A stretch of 64,000 nt of DNA. It comes from Panorpa germanica (Eukaryota; Arthropoda; Insecta; Mecoptera; Panorpidae). The stretch is from contig OY783212.1 in NCBI GenBank assembly GCA_963678705.1, positions 9,424,001-9,488,000 on the forward strand. Reading direction: 5' to 3'. Below, in pieces: positions 50,633 through 62,744 of the stretch. The notes beneath the pieces were generated by a model. It worked only from the letters and a program-made list of their open reading frames with translations, was not told the origin of the DNA and made no database searches. How positions within the stretch are numbered: the first letter of the stretch is position 1; every line of letters starts with the position of its first letter. The position numbers and the translations under genes were made by a program.

Positions 50633-50984
50633 TTTTTTTTTTTTTTGATTACTAAAGATTATTACAATCTGTCCTGCTTATAGGACATGCAGTGATAGGT
50701 ATGTCAAAATAAAATGTCTTGCGCGGGATATGCCCATCGACTCATATTTCGATTTTAATAGATCCTTTAATAGATTCTGATTATTTGGCTAGTAGGTCCT
50801 GAGGTACCTTCCTTTTCAGTCTGCGTACTGTGGAAATATTGGACATTAGACAGCTGGCCAAATTGTTTGGATGTTCTATTATTCTCTTCTTGTATACTTT
50901 GGTTCTAAGCACTATTTCTTCTTTTACTGTAGGCATATCCAGGTCCCGATGTATTATGTGATTATGTAAATTAAGTAAAATCAT
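50633..50984 (-). pseudogene. Jockey-type LINE 3' end (5'-truncated)
   Basis: On the minus strand an ORF ending at 50,781 reads HRDLDMPTVKEEI, then YKKRIIEHPNN, then RRLKRKVPQDLLAK. This is the C-terminal pattern after reverse transcriptase in Jockey-clade ORF2 (RDL-x-IPTV, HPN, RRLKR, P-x-DL). About 135 bp of 3' UTR and a poly-T run at 50,633-50,646 (its A-tail) complete the end. The bulk of ORF2 is missing, which is ordinary 5' truncation. It sits about 245 bp past the P450 stop, tail toward the P450, so it might contribute to the P450 3' UTR. Confidence 0.75.
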
Positions 50985-52629
50985 TTACATAACAGGTAAA
51001 TTTAGTTATGTTAGATAAACTTTGAATAATCGTAACTGTAATTAGCGATTAGCTTATGTGTATGTTACTGTAATACGAGTATATTTCAGTAAATGTTTTT
51101 ACTATTTATTTTGGATTGCGACTAAATGGTTATATAAAAAGAAGGCTTATTTTAGTACATAATGTGCTAATCAAATTAAAAAAACCCAAATTTAAAAAAT
51201 GTTGATTACAAAATATTAATAATTTGAATTTTTGTTTTAATTTATTAAAATTATTATACTTTACAAATCAATTCTATTAAAATGAACTATATGTTTTGAA
51301 AGTTATTATACGGGATTTGAATCCTTTTTCAATGCACTGGTTATAAAATATGCTTGAGAAATGGTATAAAGTTTTGTTTAAGCGAGTATATATTATAATT
51401 TACATATTTGATTATTAACTATTATTGATTACTTTATGAATTATAAATAATTTAATATAAATTTAAATGAAATATATCATTCACACATCGCTCGTTAACG
51501 GATCAAAACGCTAGTATATTATGTAATGATGCTTGGTAACAAAGCATGTCCCCATTAGTTAAGTTTATCGAGGTCCTACTGTAGAAGCTAATATTTTTCC
51601 AGACAAGAAATATTTACAGTGTAATTTTAAATGAAACGTCTTATATTTTTGCAATAATGTTCACCAGGGACCTTTATTGCCAATACTGTATGAAAGCATG
51701 ACATCGGTAAACATTTAAAAAGTTGAAATAAGAAGAATACAAAAATAAATCTAAAACTAAAAACAAACAAAAAACTAAGTTTAACTCACTTTACTTAACT
51801 TTTTAACACATTAACTTATAGATAGATATATGTAAGCATCTGTGGGGTTATCTGGTCTTAGCCCTGGTCTGCTCGAATACTGTTCGAGCCCTGGGGTTGC
51901 GTTTGCTTGTGAGTTGAGACCATACTGTATTTTAGTGATGCTAAATAAAATAAAAACATACACATGTACTGTACATACATATACTCGTATGTACTGTAGT
52001 AATTGTGCAAAACTTTTACATCAATTGGATTGGATTGGATTCGTGGTTATAGTTGTTTTTGTTTTTCAATAAAAGTAATCGTTCCGATGTCCGATGGAGC
52101 AAGATGTCATTGGACAACAAATTGCTTAATTATAGAATCATATATTTTATGTTACTTCATTCATTTAAAATAAACAACCGAATTAGAATAGTTGGGTCTT
52201 TAGAGTAGTATTATTAATATTATAAAACAGAAAAGGAGGAATTTTTAAGTGACTCCATTTCTAAAAATTATCTATTCATCAAAATCTGTCACCGTGAAAT
52301 ATTATTAAAAAAAAAAAAAAAAATGTCACTTGTAACATCACCGCAGTGGCCACGTGTAGATCGTTCTTTTTGTCTTTGAGTTTAAAAAAGAAAAGGAACA
52401 TTATTGGGTGCAATAAAAGGCTTATTTACCCAGGAAGCCCGAGAAACCATCAACAAAAAGACTTTTGTCACTGTGCCAAATGTCATACTTCTATCAAAAA
52501 GTGCAGTATTTTTGCTAAACTCCCTGACTTGACGCCTCTGTAGTATTAGCAGGGACCTGACATTGAAATTAATATCTTCGGTTTTGTTCAGATCAAAAAT
52601 ACGTATGAGAAAATGTTATCGTGTTGCAT
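50985..52629. other. Intergenic, SINE-like trace and A-tract
   Basis: About 51,834-51,960 has a tRNA-like B box (CTGTTCGAGCCCTGGG) and an A-rich end (TAAATAAAATAAAAAC), so it is a possible SINE of a second type. A 19-bp A-tract lies at about 52,305-52,322. No gene. Confidence 0.4.
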
Positions 52630-53310
52630 AATTTAAGATAAGTGACGTATCAAAGGAGTTAAAGACACAATAAAACAGGCGAAGCAGTGTGAGAAGGAAC
52701 AAGGAGATACAAAAACAAGAAAGGATGGCGAAAAATTACCAAGAGAAGTACACTGAGGGATACAAGAAAATTTGGAAGAGGATGATACCAGCGTATAAAG
52801 GAGAAAAGGAGACAAGGAGAGTAAGGATAATCACAAGATTTAAAATGGCTAACGAATAAGGAAGGTAGTAGATATTGGGAAGAAAGAAAGTGAAGGGTAT
52901 GTAGGATGTGCAAACGAGAAAGAGAGACTTTGCGAGTTTAAATTAGAAACAGTGCTAAGATTTCTATGCGTATGATTTCTTTGTCATGAAAGAATTCATT
53001 TACAGTTCAGGTTCTCACAGTGGTACATACGACACCACTTTACCTGTCGGAATACAAATGATATGAACTATAATTGAAGTGCAATAGTGATAGAAACGTC
53101 ACAAAACAGAACACTGCACCAAATTGTTTAGTGGGAGGATAGAGGAGCATAAGAGAGGAGACAAGCAAGGAAAAAGGAGGAAGATGGAAGTACAGAGAAG
53201 AAGAAAATTTTCTATAAGCTGTTAGTACTCAGAGATGGATTTATGTAATTCAAGGTAAATGTTGGAATGTAGTGCCTAATAGCAAAAACATTTAAACATT
53301 AAATTAAAAA
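52630..53310 (+). pseudogene. LINE ORF2 C-terminus and 3' end, decayed
   Basis: With frameshifts the plus strand reads IITRFKMANE, then RYWEERK, then CRMCKRERETL. This is the R-Y-W-E and C-x2-C...E-T-L block found after reverse transcriptase in a group of insect LINEs. The 3' end (AATGTAGTGCCTAATAGCAA, then an A-rich stretch near 53,290-53,310) recurs at about 22,215. About 53,095-53,127 shares sequence with the right end of the element at 18,915-19,788. No intact frame. Confidence 0.6.
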
Positions 53311-55477
53311 AATAGGGGCGCGTTTTGCGCTTGAGTAACTATTACTGTGCATAACTGAATTCAAAATAATTGAACTGAAAAAAAAAGAACTAATTTAATT
53401 AAATTATTGGTGAGACAAAAACAGTTCTTTCAAAAATATCGAAAGAATATGATAGCAAATTACATTATTTTTCAAAATATTATAAAATTACAACCGCAAT
53501 TCCGATTCCAACATTCACATACGTACAATTCAAGTATGAATGATTCCTGTGCCAAAGTTCAGCATATGGGAGTATACGTATTTAAATTTAAATTCGGTTT
53601 AGATATCAGGAAATTTATACATCAGTTCTATAGAAAATGTATGAGCTTTGAACTTAAACAGAGGCGAACTAGTTGTATGTCACAGAGTATTATGTATGAA
53701 ATTTTGAATCATTATAATAATATCCCGCTGAATGTAGTTATGGTATTTAGGGTTTAATTAACAAAATAAAAATAACTTAGATTTTCGTAATAAGACAAAG
53801 GGCGATGAAGGAGTCATGAGGTTCGTGACATTAAATCTACAATGGTTAAATAACCTTGAAATTTGTGTGACGTAATTTATAGATGACTCCTATACTTACA
53901 GATTAAATATTACTAGCTCTTGTTCCATATTAAAGTACCTACTGCATGAATGTAAGGTGACATTCACGAGTTGTGTTTAGCAGGATATTTGTATAAATAT
54001 TTATATACATAACATTAACAAATAACTTTGAAATAAGGACACTAGATCGTTTAGAATGTTTCACATTTGAATATACATAGAGAACATACAGAATTATATG
54101 TTTCATTGTTAAAGAATCATTACATCGGTTACAAATTGGTTGATGCACCCTATTGCCTTAGTTCGTCACTGACATCAATGGAATAGAAAATAAGAAAAAA
54201 GATAAGATCTAGTATCCAGATGTCATCTTTATAAATCTGCATATATATGGATGAAATGCATTTCAAAAAGTTATTTAGATCTAACAGTGTTCCTCATAAA
54301 TGCAATATGGTGTTGTGTTGTACAACTACTAGTATAATGTAATGTACATACCGGGTATAAGACTAGGAACAGCAACAGGAAGAGGAACAGGAAGAGCACC
54401 GGGACAGACGTGTGGATGTGAAGTCTGCTATACCATATCGTACGAGGACAATGTAAGCCGTCCATTATATATCAGATTTATAATTGAATCTTCGACAAAA
54501 TATGGTGTGAGCTAACGATTGCGATGTCCTAGATTGTTTACCCGAGTCCTGGTTAGAACGGTGGACCTGGAGATGGAGATGGAGCCTGAGAGCAGATTCT
54601 ATTGGAAGATGCACTCGTGATATTCCGCAAGGAATGAGAGAGCTCCACTTGGGTAATGGACTTGTGTTGAGTGGTCATTCTCTGTAATTACTCACACACA
54701 TTGTGTTATGTAGATGAAGGATTCCCAATCATTTTCATTTAAGGACGTTCCAGCGTCTATTTACTATTGTCAGAAACTCAAACGAATTCTCCTAATTCTC
54801 CTATTCACCTAAATTTTTTCAAAGTTCTACCGAGAGATTTCTTTATATAATAGAAAATAGTTGAGCAGACAGAAAGCTTTCCATGCCTCAAATGTGAAGT
54901 GAGACTGAAAATTTCTATCTTTGTTATTATTATCTTGAACTCTAAACGGTCCAAAATTATGGAATTTTTGTACTTATAATTTCGTTTTGGTATCCGATGT
55001 GTGGATATTTTTTGAGAATCTATCTTGTCCACCAATCTTGGAATGTTATGATTAACCTGTACCTTTTTTAAGCTAAAGTTTCAGAAGCAAAAAAGGATTA
55101 CTCCACTTCATAAACTTAAGATTTAAAATACGAAATTTCTTTTCCTGAATGTACCAAGATATTTTTTCTACCTTTAGGCTAAAACGGACTTCGAAAAATC
55201 TTACTCAAATTGCAATCAGGCTATTGGATATTACTCCGATACGAAAAAATGTTTGTAGAGATGTATGCAATCTTTTCTCAATTTCTATGAGTTACAATAG
55301 TTGGCAGGATCAATGTAACAGCAATATCTTATGGTCATAATCCTCCAAGTCGGGTGTGACGTTTTATAATCAGTGTGGCGATAGCTTGGAATCACTAATC
55401 GAATTTACAAGATTTTAATAGCTATATTTGCGTTAATACAATAAAGGCAACCACACACAAAGGACAGACTGTCTTAA
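53311..55477. other. Intergenic, nothing recognised
   Basis: A 116-codon ORF at 53,407-53,757 begins at TTG and has no recognisable domain. No other feature. Confidence 0.4.
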
Positions 55478-55695
55478 TATAGTTCAAATTACGAGAGTTT
55501 TGCGGCGACTCATATTTAAAACAAGTTGTGGGGTATAAGCTCCCGATATAACTAAAAAGCACTGACTCACTTATTTTTCTATAATGTATATAGAAACGAA
55601 TAAGATAAAATTCATTATCGTATTATAGATTTGTACCGCTCTTATAACCTCTTTTAAGTATAAGTCACCGCGGAACTATCGTGATTTGGACTATA
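55478..55695 (+). mobile_element. MITE family A, copy 4 (full length)
   Basis: 218 bp, starting TATAGTTCAAATTACGAGAG and ending TCGTGATTTGGACTATA. The inverted ends extend about 45 bp (GCGGCGACTCATA on the left; TATAAGTCACCGC on the right). Nearly the full length matches the reversed copy at 1,725, including AAATTCATTATCGTATTATAG. Confidence 0.78.
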
Positions 55696-56701
55696 TATAG
55701 ATTGTGTAAATAGTATAGTAAAAAGATGAGGCAACATCCTATAAACACATTAAACAAAAAGAGACAACATTAACCATATTGTTTCAAATCAGACTTGTAA
55801 CAAATGTGGGCATCCTCACTATACATTTTCATAATAGTCTTAAGAGTGTCGTGTCTCGAGCGTGCGGCTTCCCTATCAGCTAGGGGTTCTATCAGAAAAT
55901 TATTTGTGATAATTCAATTATGGTGCTTACGTATTGGTAATGACACGAGTAATTTACATATTCTAATTTGACACCGAACAGATGGGGAAACTCTGCCTTA
56001 ACTATTTCACACACACACATATTCAATTACCTCGAGATTATATTTTACCACCTAATCTAAGAGATTTATACTTAATTAATAAAATTAATTAAAAAGCTGG
56101 TGTATTTTAGCGGTAAATTTAATGGAAAGCTTTAGGATGTGGTAAGGAATATTATTGTTTAATTTTGATAATTTAATATTTTGTTAAGAATTTTTTTGTT
56201 CATCAAAATTAAAAGAATTAAAGAATTAAAAGCTAATTAACGTAAGAAGAGAAAGCCAATGAGGTTTAAGGAAACAAAATAAAATAAAACAAAGAATTTA
56301 ATCAGAAAAAAATCTGTTGAAAAACTAATTAATCTCATTGTTTTCATCATTTTTTAATAAGAATTTGTATTTATCATTAATTTTAAATCAAGTGGAAAAA
56401 CAGATTTTTTTTCTAAAGTTCAAAATATTTTTAATTTTAATTTTCTTTATTACCTACAAGGGTTAAGGGTTAGCACAACGCTCCGCTACTCGAAATAAAT
56501 TGAATTAAATTTGTTCCGGTTTTTTATTTTAGACTACGACTATTATTATCACAAAACCAATCTGCTTTACTTTTCCTTCCCGGCGTAACAATATGTTTTA
56601 CTTTACGCTTTTCTTCTGCTCGATTCTTTGTTATGTTTGATTACAAGATAGATTGGATGACTTTCACAAATAAACCGTGGTGTGCTGTGGTAACTGAGAG
56701 C
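55696..56701. other. Intergenic, nothing recognised
   Basis: AT-rich sequence, no supportable feature. Confidence 0.45.
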
Positions 56702-56742
56702 GTTGTTGTTGTTGTTGTTGTGTTCCTGGTTGTTGTTGTTGT
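56702..56742 (+). repeat. (GTT)n microsatellite
   Basis: Two runs of GTT separated by GTTCCTG, about six and five units. Confidence 0.9.
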
Positions 56743-59545
56743 ATAAGAGGCAAGGATCACGTGATCACGCATGATTCAGCATAACATAGTGTGATTCGAC
56801 ATCGACCACCTTTATCTCAAATTTGATATGAATGGTTGAAAAGAGACAAGAAATTGTCATAGGAGTTGTAAGGCTAAAAGGAAATGTATCACAAAAATGA
56901 AATTAAAACTCATCCAAATTAAATGTGTTTACAATATTTGCTAAAAAAGTGTAAGCTTAAAACACCTCAATGAGGAAGGGTTGTAATATTGTTAATAGAA
57001 TCCTCTGACTCTGAAACTGCCTAAGACATTTTCGATGTTGACCTTGGTGATAGCAGACAAATCTATCTAGTAATTAGGTCTATCTATCTAGTTTAATCTA
57101 GGTTAATCTATCTAGGTATAGTCAAAATTTCATTGAGAGAGTAGAGCTCATTCCCACCAACTGTTTTAAGTTTAACTTTTACTTTTTATTTTGAAAAAAC
57201 TTAGTGTACGTACGTGGTCTATTTATAATATACTCGTACTTAAGGTGAAACGATTGCAGCTTTAGATTTTGCAGGTTTAGAATTGCAGCTTTAGATTTTG
57301 ATTCGCGTTTATAGTTACTTACATAAAACGATTAAAACATAAAAAACACATGGTTTTTTGATAATATTAAATCTGCTGTATAGTATCGCCATCTATATTT
57401 CGCGAAAAAAAATGGCCAAGTATCGTTTTACCTAATTTTATTTCTTTCTATTTTATAAGCTGGTAATTGTATTAAAATTTTAAATAATGGCCAATGAAAA
57501 TAACCCCTAAGTTTGTTTAATTATATGTAACTATTTAGATCTTTTTACAATGGGTATATTTTTGATGTTTGTCTGGTTTCCTTTCATTTTATAAAGAGAG
57601 TCTTCATCAATACATTTTACATTCTTAAAATTAAATATTATAATAATATAAACAAATATCTATAACTATAATATCAATAAATAAAAATAATATAAATATA
57701 ATAAAAATAAAATAATAAATACAAATAAAAATTAAATGCTGCGCATTGAAAACAGCTGGATCGATAGGGTTTTTAGGGAAAGAAAAATTTGAAAATTTTC
57801 CCGAAAACCTCTGAAAACTAAAAGTGCTTCTTTCTATGAGATTTTTGCAACTATTTTGCCAAATGTTATTTGACAATTGATTATCAAATAGTGACAAAAA
57901 ATTGATTCACCTATTTATTTTCAAAGGAATTGTCGAATCAGTTAATTTAAAATAAAAACAAAAACTTTGTCAACTTTCTTCTAACTTCAGTGATTTTCTT
58001 ACAAGAAATGTATAACCAGTGAATGAGTGACTGAAGATGATTTTGATATTATCTATGAACCGTGGTATTACATTTCCCGATCAAAAACAGTTCAGTTCTT
58101 TATCATCACAATTTAATATGGTGTTAGATTTCCCAATACAAAGGAAGCTCACAATAACCTAGAACATGAAGTGAAGAAAACCATCTAAAAAACTTCTTGA
58201 CATCGTAAAGATATAGGGCAATATGTTGTACACCAAAATGAAGGACACGTTTTAAAATCTAATTTATTTTATATTGAGTTGAGCTGGGGGACAAGTGATC
58301 CTTATTTGGAGAAAAGAGTTTTTAAATTAAATTTCTATTTGTTCATTTTTCAAATGAATTACAAATACGAGTAGTCGTAAGTTATCGTTTTGTTAGTAAT
58401 CATTAATTATATAAAAACGCAATTTCTGTATTAAAGAAGTATTTGTTACGGCAAAAAATTTATTATTGCTCAGAAAACATATTAGTTAATAAACTTGTTA
58501 AAATAAATTTTTAATAAATGTTTTCGAACAATGTTGCGTTTGCGTTTTGTTGAAATTAAAACTTCAATATAAGTCACTAATTGATGCATTTGTATATTAT
58601 ATAGTAATATTTAAGCTACTATATACTCTTATAAACGTTATTTGAATACTAGTTCAATTGTGCTGATTAGTCATGTAATTTACAGTCCGATTTAATTTTG
58701 ATTGGCCCCACTAGTTCGAATCGACTGCTGTCTTCACCGACGTGTTTTGAACAAACGTTGTTGCTTACTCTGCAAAAGAGCTTTCACTCTTACTACGCAT
58801 TGACAAGAACCGTAATGAAACACAGAAGAAAACAATTATTTACTTTGTTAATTAAAAAGACATTTCAATACCAAATAGTGTTACTCGATTTAGTATACCC
58901 TGTACTCTTATCTGGAATTATCTTTCTTTTAATATATTCAAACCCAAAACTATCAAATTCCCGGGTTCGAGTTTTACTTTAAATCAGTTGCCTCACAATT
59001 TCCGCAGTCAAGATTATTAATGGATGCAGAGGATCGTAATCATTCTTAGCTTATAAAAGATTTTTTGTCTTAGTTTTTAATATATGATAATTTTTTATAC
59101 AACACGAGGTTCTATGAATAAATGTCGAAATATGAAAATAATGTAGTGAATCAAATATGGAAAAATGAGGTCTAATAAAAATGAGAAATGAAGACAGGAA
59201 TTATGTGATAAATAGGGTATAGTTTGTAAACTGTTTCTTCTCACAATTCTTTATCAAAGTCCGTTCCCGTTCCCCTTCCCGTTTCCGTTGCGATGAATTT
59301 TTTATTCTAACAAGCAATTTGCATGTATACTCTCTGAATAGCTTCTCCAACCGACAGACTACAATACATTTTCCTTTGTGGAAAAAATAAATAGCTCTGT
59401 CCTTTTCTTTTCGGCGCAGTCTACATTTCAGTTTAAGGCTGTTGTGTTGCGATTTCGTCTAATTTTTTTTGTATGCAAACGAGAAAATTTAGGTTCCAGG
59501 ACCACTTGTTGTTGATGTTTAGTCTGATTAAACACACTTTTGTTC
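56743..59545. other. Intergenic, nothing recognised
   Basis: Contains an imperfect (ATCT)-type cluster at about 57,058-57,118 and a short internal duplication (TTGCAGCTTTAGATTTTG twice near 57,254 and 57,282). The 94-codon ORF at 58,698 has no recognisable domain. Confidence 0.4.
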
Positions 59546-59852
59546 TTTGTGAACATTTGCGCTTGTCAGTTGTTGTTTATCATTTGGCTTATTGGTTCAA
59601 CTATATCTTGGAGTATGGTATTTTTCTTGGTCTTTTAGGTCGTACCAAATTAATTGACAGTTCAAAATCAGTACATTCTTGTAAAGTTGTGAAAGGAAAG
59701 AATTTGTGAGCATTTGCGCTTGTCAGTTGTTTATCATTTGGCTTATTGGTTTAACTATATCTTGGAGTATGGTATTTTTCTTGGTCTTTTAGGTCCTACC
59801 AAAAATAATTGACAGATCGAAATCAGTACTTGACATTCTTGTAAAGTTGTAA
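59546..59852 (+). repeat. 157-bp tandem duplication
   Basis: Two adjacent copies offset by 157 bp. Both begin TTTGTGA(A/G)CATTTGCGC and contain ATATCTTGGAGTATGGTATT and TTGTAAAGTTGT. They differ by small indels (GTTGTT versus GTT; a TTGAC insertion) and a few substitutions. Confidence 0.85.
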
Positions 59853-62300
59853 AATGAGGATCTCTATTCTCCATTTAACCCAATGTCGTCAGTACTTAAA
59901 TCATGCAATAATTCTTCTGTGCCATAATGAACTCTCCTTTTCAATAGAGAACTGACCCAATATCTCCGTTTTTTTCTAATTGGTATGTCGTTTATTAAAA
60001 AAAACCGTATTTAATTATAAAATTATCGTCGTCGGACAAAAACACTAGAAACAAAACCAGTCTGTTCAATGTGAATAGTCTGTTTTCGAAAAACAGAACT
60101 GTTTTAAAATAAAACAAAACTGTCTCTTTGGTGTAAAACCGGCATTACGAATTTTATTTTAAGAGTGAACATAAAATGACTTAATTGCTACTTAAAATTA
60201 ATCTAAAATCATTCTTTTAACATTGTTATATCGTACAAAATATAGTTAAAAATTAGCTATTAGAGTTATTTTATATGTAGAACATATCTTTAATAAAACA
60301 GGTGTTCAAACAAAAGCGAACAGAAACATAAATTCTTACAAGACGTTTCTAACAACGCCACTACCTTAAGTTGGTAGAGGTGAACGTACACCTATACTTC
60401 GTTATGTATTTCAACGAAGCGCAATCTATTTGCATGAAACATTTGACCGCTCGTTCAATCATAAACATTTTTTGTAGATTTTTGATAACGTTTTATTGAC
60501 ATATCGATATATTGTTATCAAAAAATGTAATAAAAATGAAAAATATTCTAAAGAAATAATAAATATGTATGCAATACTTCTGTTGATAGTTTCGATGTAA
60601 AACTCAGCGGGGTGGAAAGTTGATATTACCCGTAGTATTCTGAGTCACGATTTTCATATTCTTGATATTTGCGTCTTGACGTTTAAAAAATCATTCTAGC
60701 GTTACGCAATTTAATTTAATTTAAATAAAAATATTTTCTATGTTATAATAAGTTCTGTAAATCTCTATTTTTCTTTTTTATTTAAATCTATTGCAAGCAG
60801 CAAATATTTCTTACCCTTTCCTTTATATGTACGTCTCAATAAGACATCACATATTTTTATTAAATACAGAACTTGTATATTATCTTAAATGCTTCTAATA
60901 TTTTATTTTAGAGGTAAGCTCATCCTGGCGCTCGGATAAACTGGTATAAAAAGATTATATTTCAATATTAGATCATTTGTGAATATATTTATATAAAAAA
61001 ATATTAAGAAATAGTAAGAATGGCTGTCCCGTGAAATTCATGGTAAGCTAACCTCTTAAACGAAACTTCCCAGAAAATATTTGGATATAGTATGTATATT
61101 CAAGGTATATACATTCATGTATATGCTGTTGTGATGTAAAACCTACACTGTATGTCATATGTATGTGCAAATGCAAAGACATTTGCATAATTAAATATTT
61201 CTGTAGTGCATAGTATGTATACAGTTATGTTTATTCATTTCATGTATGTGTAATTTATATACAGGATATTATTATTATGTTTATTATTATTAGGTAATAT
61301 TATGAATGTTTTATTCCATAAAAACGTCATTTTCTGATAACATGTAACAGAACGTTATATTTAAATAACAATTTTTAACCAACATGAAATGTAATTTGGT
61401 AAATAAGCTTTATATAACATAATGGATGGAAACGAGAAAATTAGGGAAAACGAAAAACTTAATTTAAAGTTACAGTACTTAGTACCAACTAGCACGAAAA
61501 CTAAAAATATAAGAAGCAACCTTACAAAAGCAATTCTTTAATCAGGGTTAGATTTATGGATTTATCAAAAAAAAAAACGATAGCTTGGGAATTGCTAGGT
61601 CTTTAAGAGGATTATACTTAGTAAATTGTTACCGGATATATTCAAATTTCATTCCCATCCATACCTGGTTGGTATCATTCTTTCCTGCTTCCTTGCAGTG
61701 TGTACATGAACTTAACTTCTGGTGTGGTCAACATCGTTTATTATTTAAGTTTATTTACTGTCATTGGCAATACAAATCGATTTACTGTACAGCTCGAAGA
61801 TATTGGAGGAAGGGGGAGCTATAAAGTAATAAACTAAGAACAGACTTTACTCAAGGAGACCTGTGCAAACAACTTGTGCAAGCAGATCAAGAGACAAGCG
61901 GTAATCGGCGAGTGGCTAGTGGCAAGCGGCTTGAATCATTTGTTTGTTGACAAAATACTTGACTCAATGCAATAAGCTTTACTACCTCATAGCTTTAAAT
62001 TATACCCAAGATGCTGGTTAAAATAGCAAGAAGCCATTGCTGTCTGTAAGACCTATAAATAATAAATGCACTATTATTTACTTCTACTTTATACGTGACG
62101 TTATAGTATTTATATACCAAGAGAGGCGCATTGATACTGTACCGGAAGAAGTTAGAAATTTCATATATCAAAGTCACGTAAAATTTCCCACTTCCCAAGG
62201 TTCTTTTACATGTTTTATAACGTAAATAAAAACCAAATAAATTTAGGTAGAAATTTAAGCCTCCCTTTTCACTCGCTAAACCGTTTTATATTTTCCTTAG
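59853..62300. other. Intergenic, nothing recognised
   Basis: AT-rich sequence without a supportable gene; ORFs at 61,585 and 62,037 lack recognisable domains. Confidence 0.4.
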
Positions 62301-62410
62301 CTACCACGTCGTGAAATCAATTGTACGAGTATCTAGTCCCAATTACCTTTTGGTAAAATTAATTGTACTGAATCATAATTATAATTATCTTTCCACGAAA
62401 CTAATTGTAC
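62301..62410 (+). repeat. Degenerate 42-bp repeat upstream of the allergen-like gene
   Basis: AATTGTAC occurs at 62,319, 62,361 and 62,403, exactly 42 bp apart, each with a similar left context (GAAATC-, AAAATT-, GAAACT-AATTGTAC). It lies about 330 bp upstream of the ATG at 62,745, so it could be promoter-associated, though it may be only a degenerate tandem repeat. Confidence 0.45.
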
Positions 62411-62744
62411 CTAGTCATCACATTTCAGATACGGCTCTGGAAAGCCAGATACGCGGTGTTTGTGTCGCACAGGTGTTGATTTAAATGCAACATATTGGGT
62501 TGGTAAATATTTCGTTTATTTATACAAATATTGTTTTATTCATGTAAATAGCATTTAACATGAAAACACATCTGCTTGACGTAAAATGAACTAGATATAA
62601 TAAATTTTACTCCAAATTTTATTAAATACACACTTAACATCTGAATTTTTCTGTTAACATTTGACTTTGTTCTTACCAGCTATTTACTAAATTATTAAAA
62701 ATTTATTCAATTGTCATTATTGTTTCTTTGATCATTCTTTTAAA

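Noticed and set aside
51834-51960. Functional tRNA gene
   Set aside because: There is only a B-box-like motif and an A-rich tail; no cloverleaf could be formed by eye, so a SINE trace is more likely.
53407-53757. 116-codon ORF as a gene
   Set aside because: Starts at TTG, with no recognisable domain, splice signal or poly(A) context.
59473-59709. 78-codon ORF as a gene
   Set aside because: Overlaps the 157-bp tandem duplication, and the frame is not kept in the second unit.
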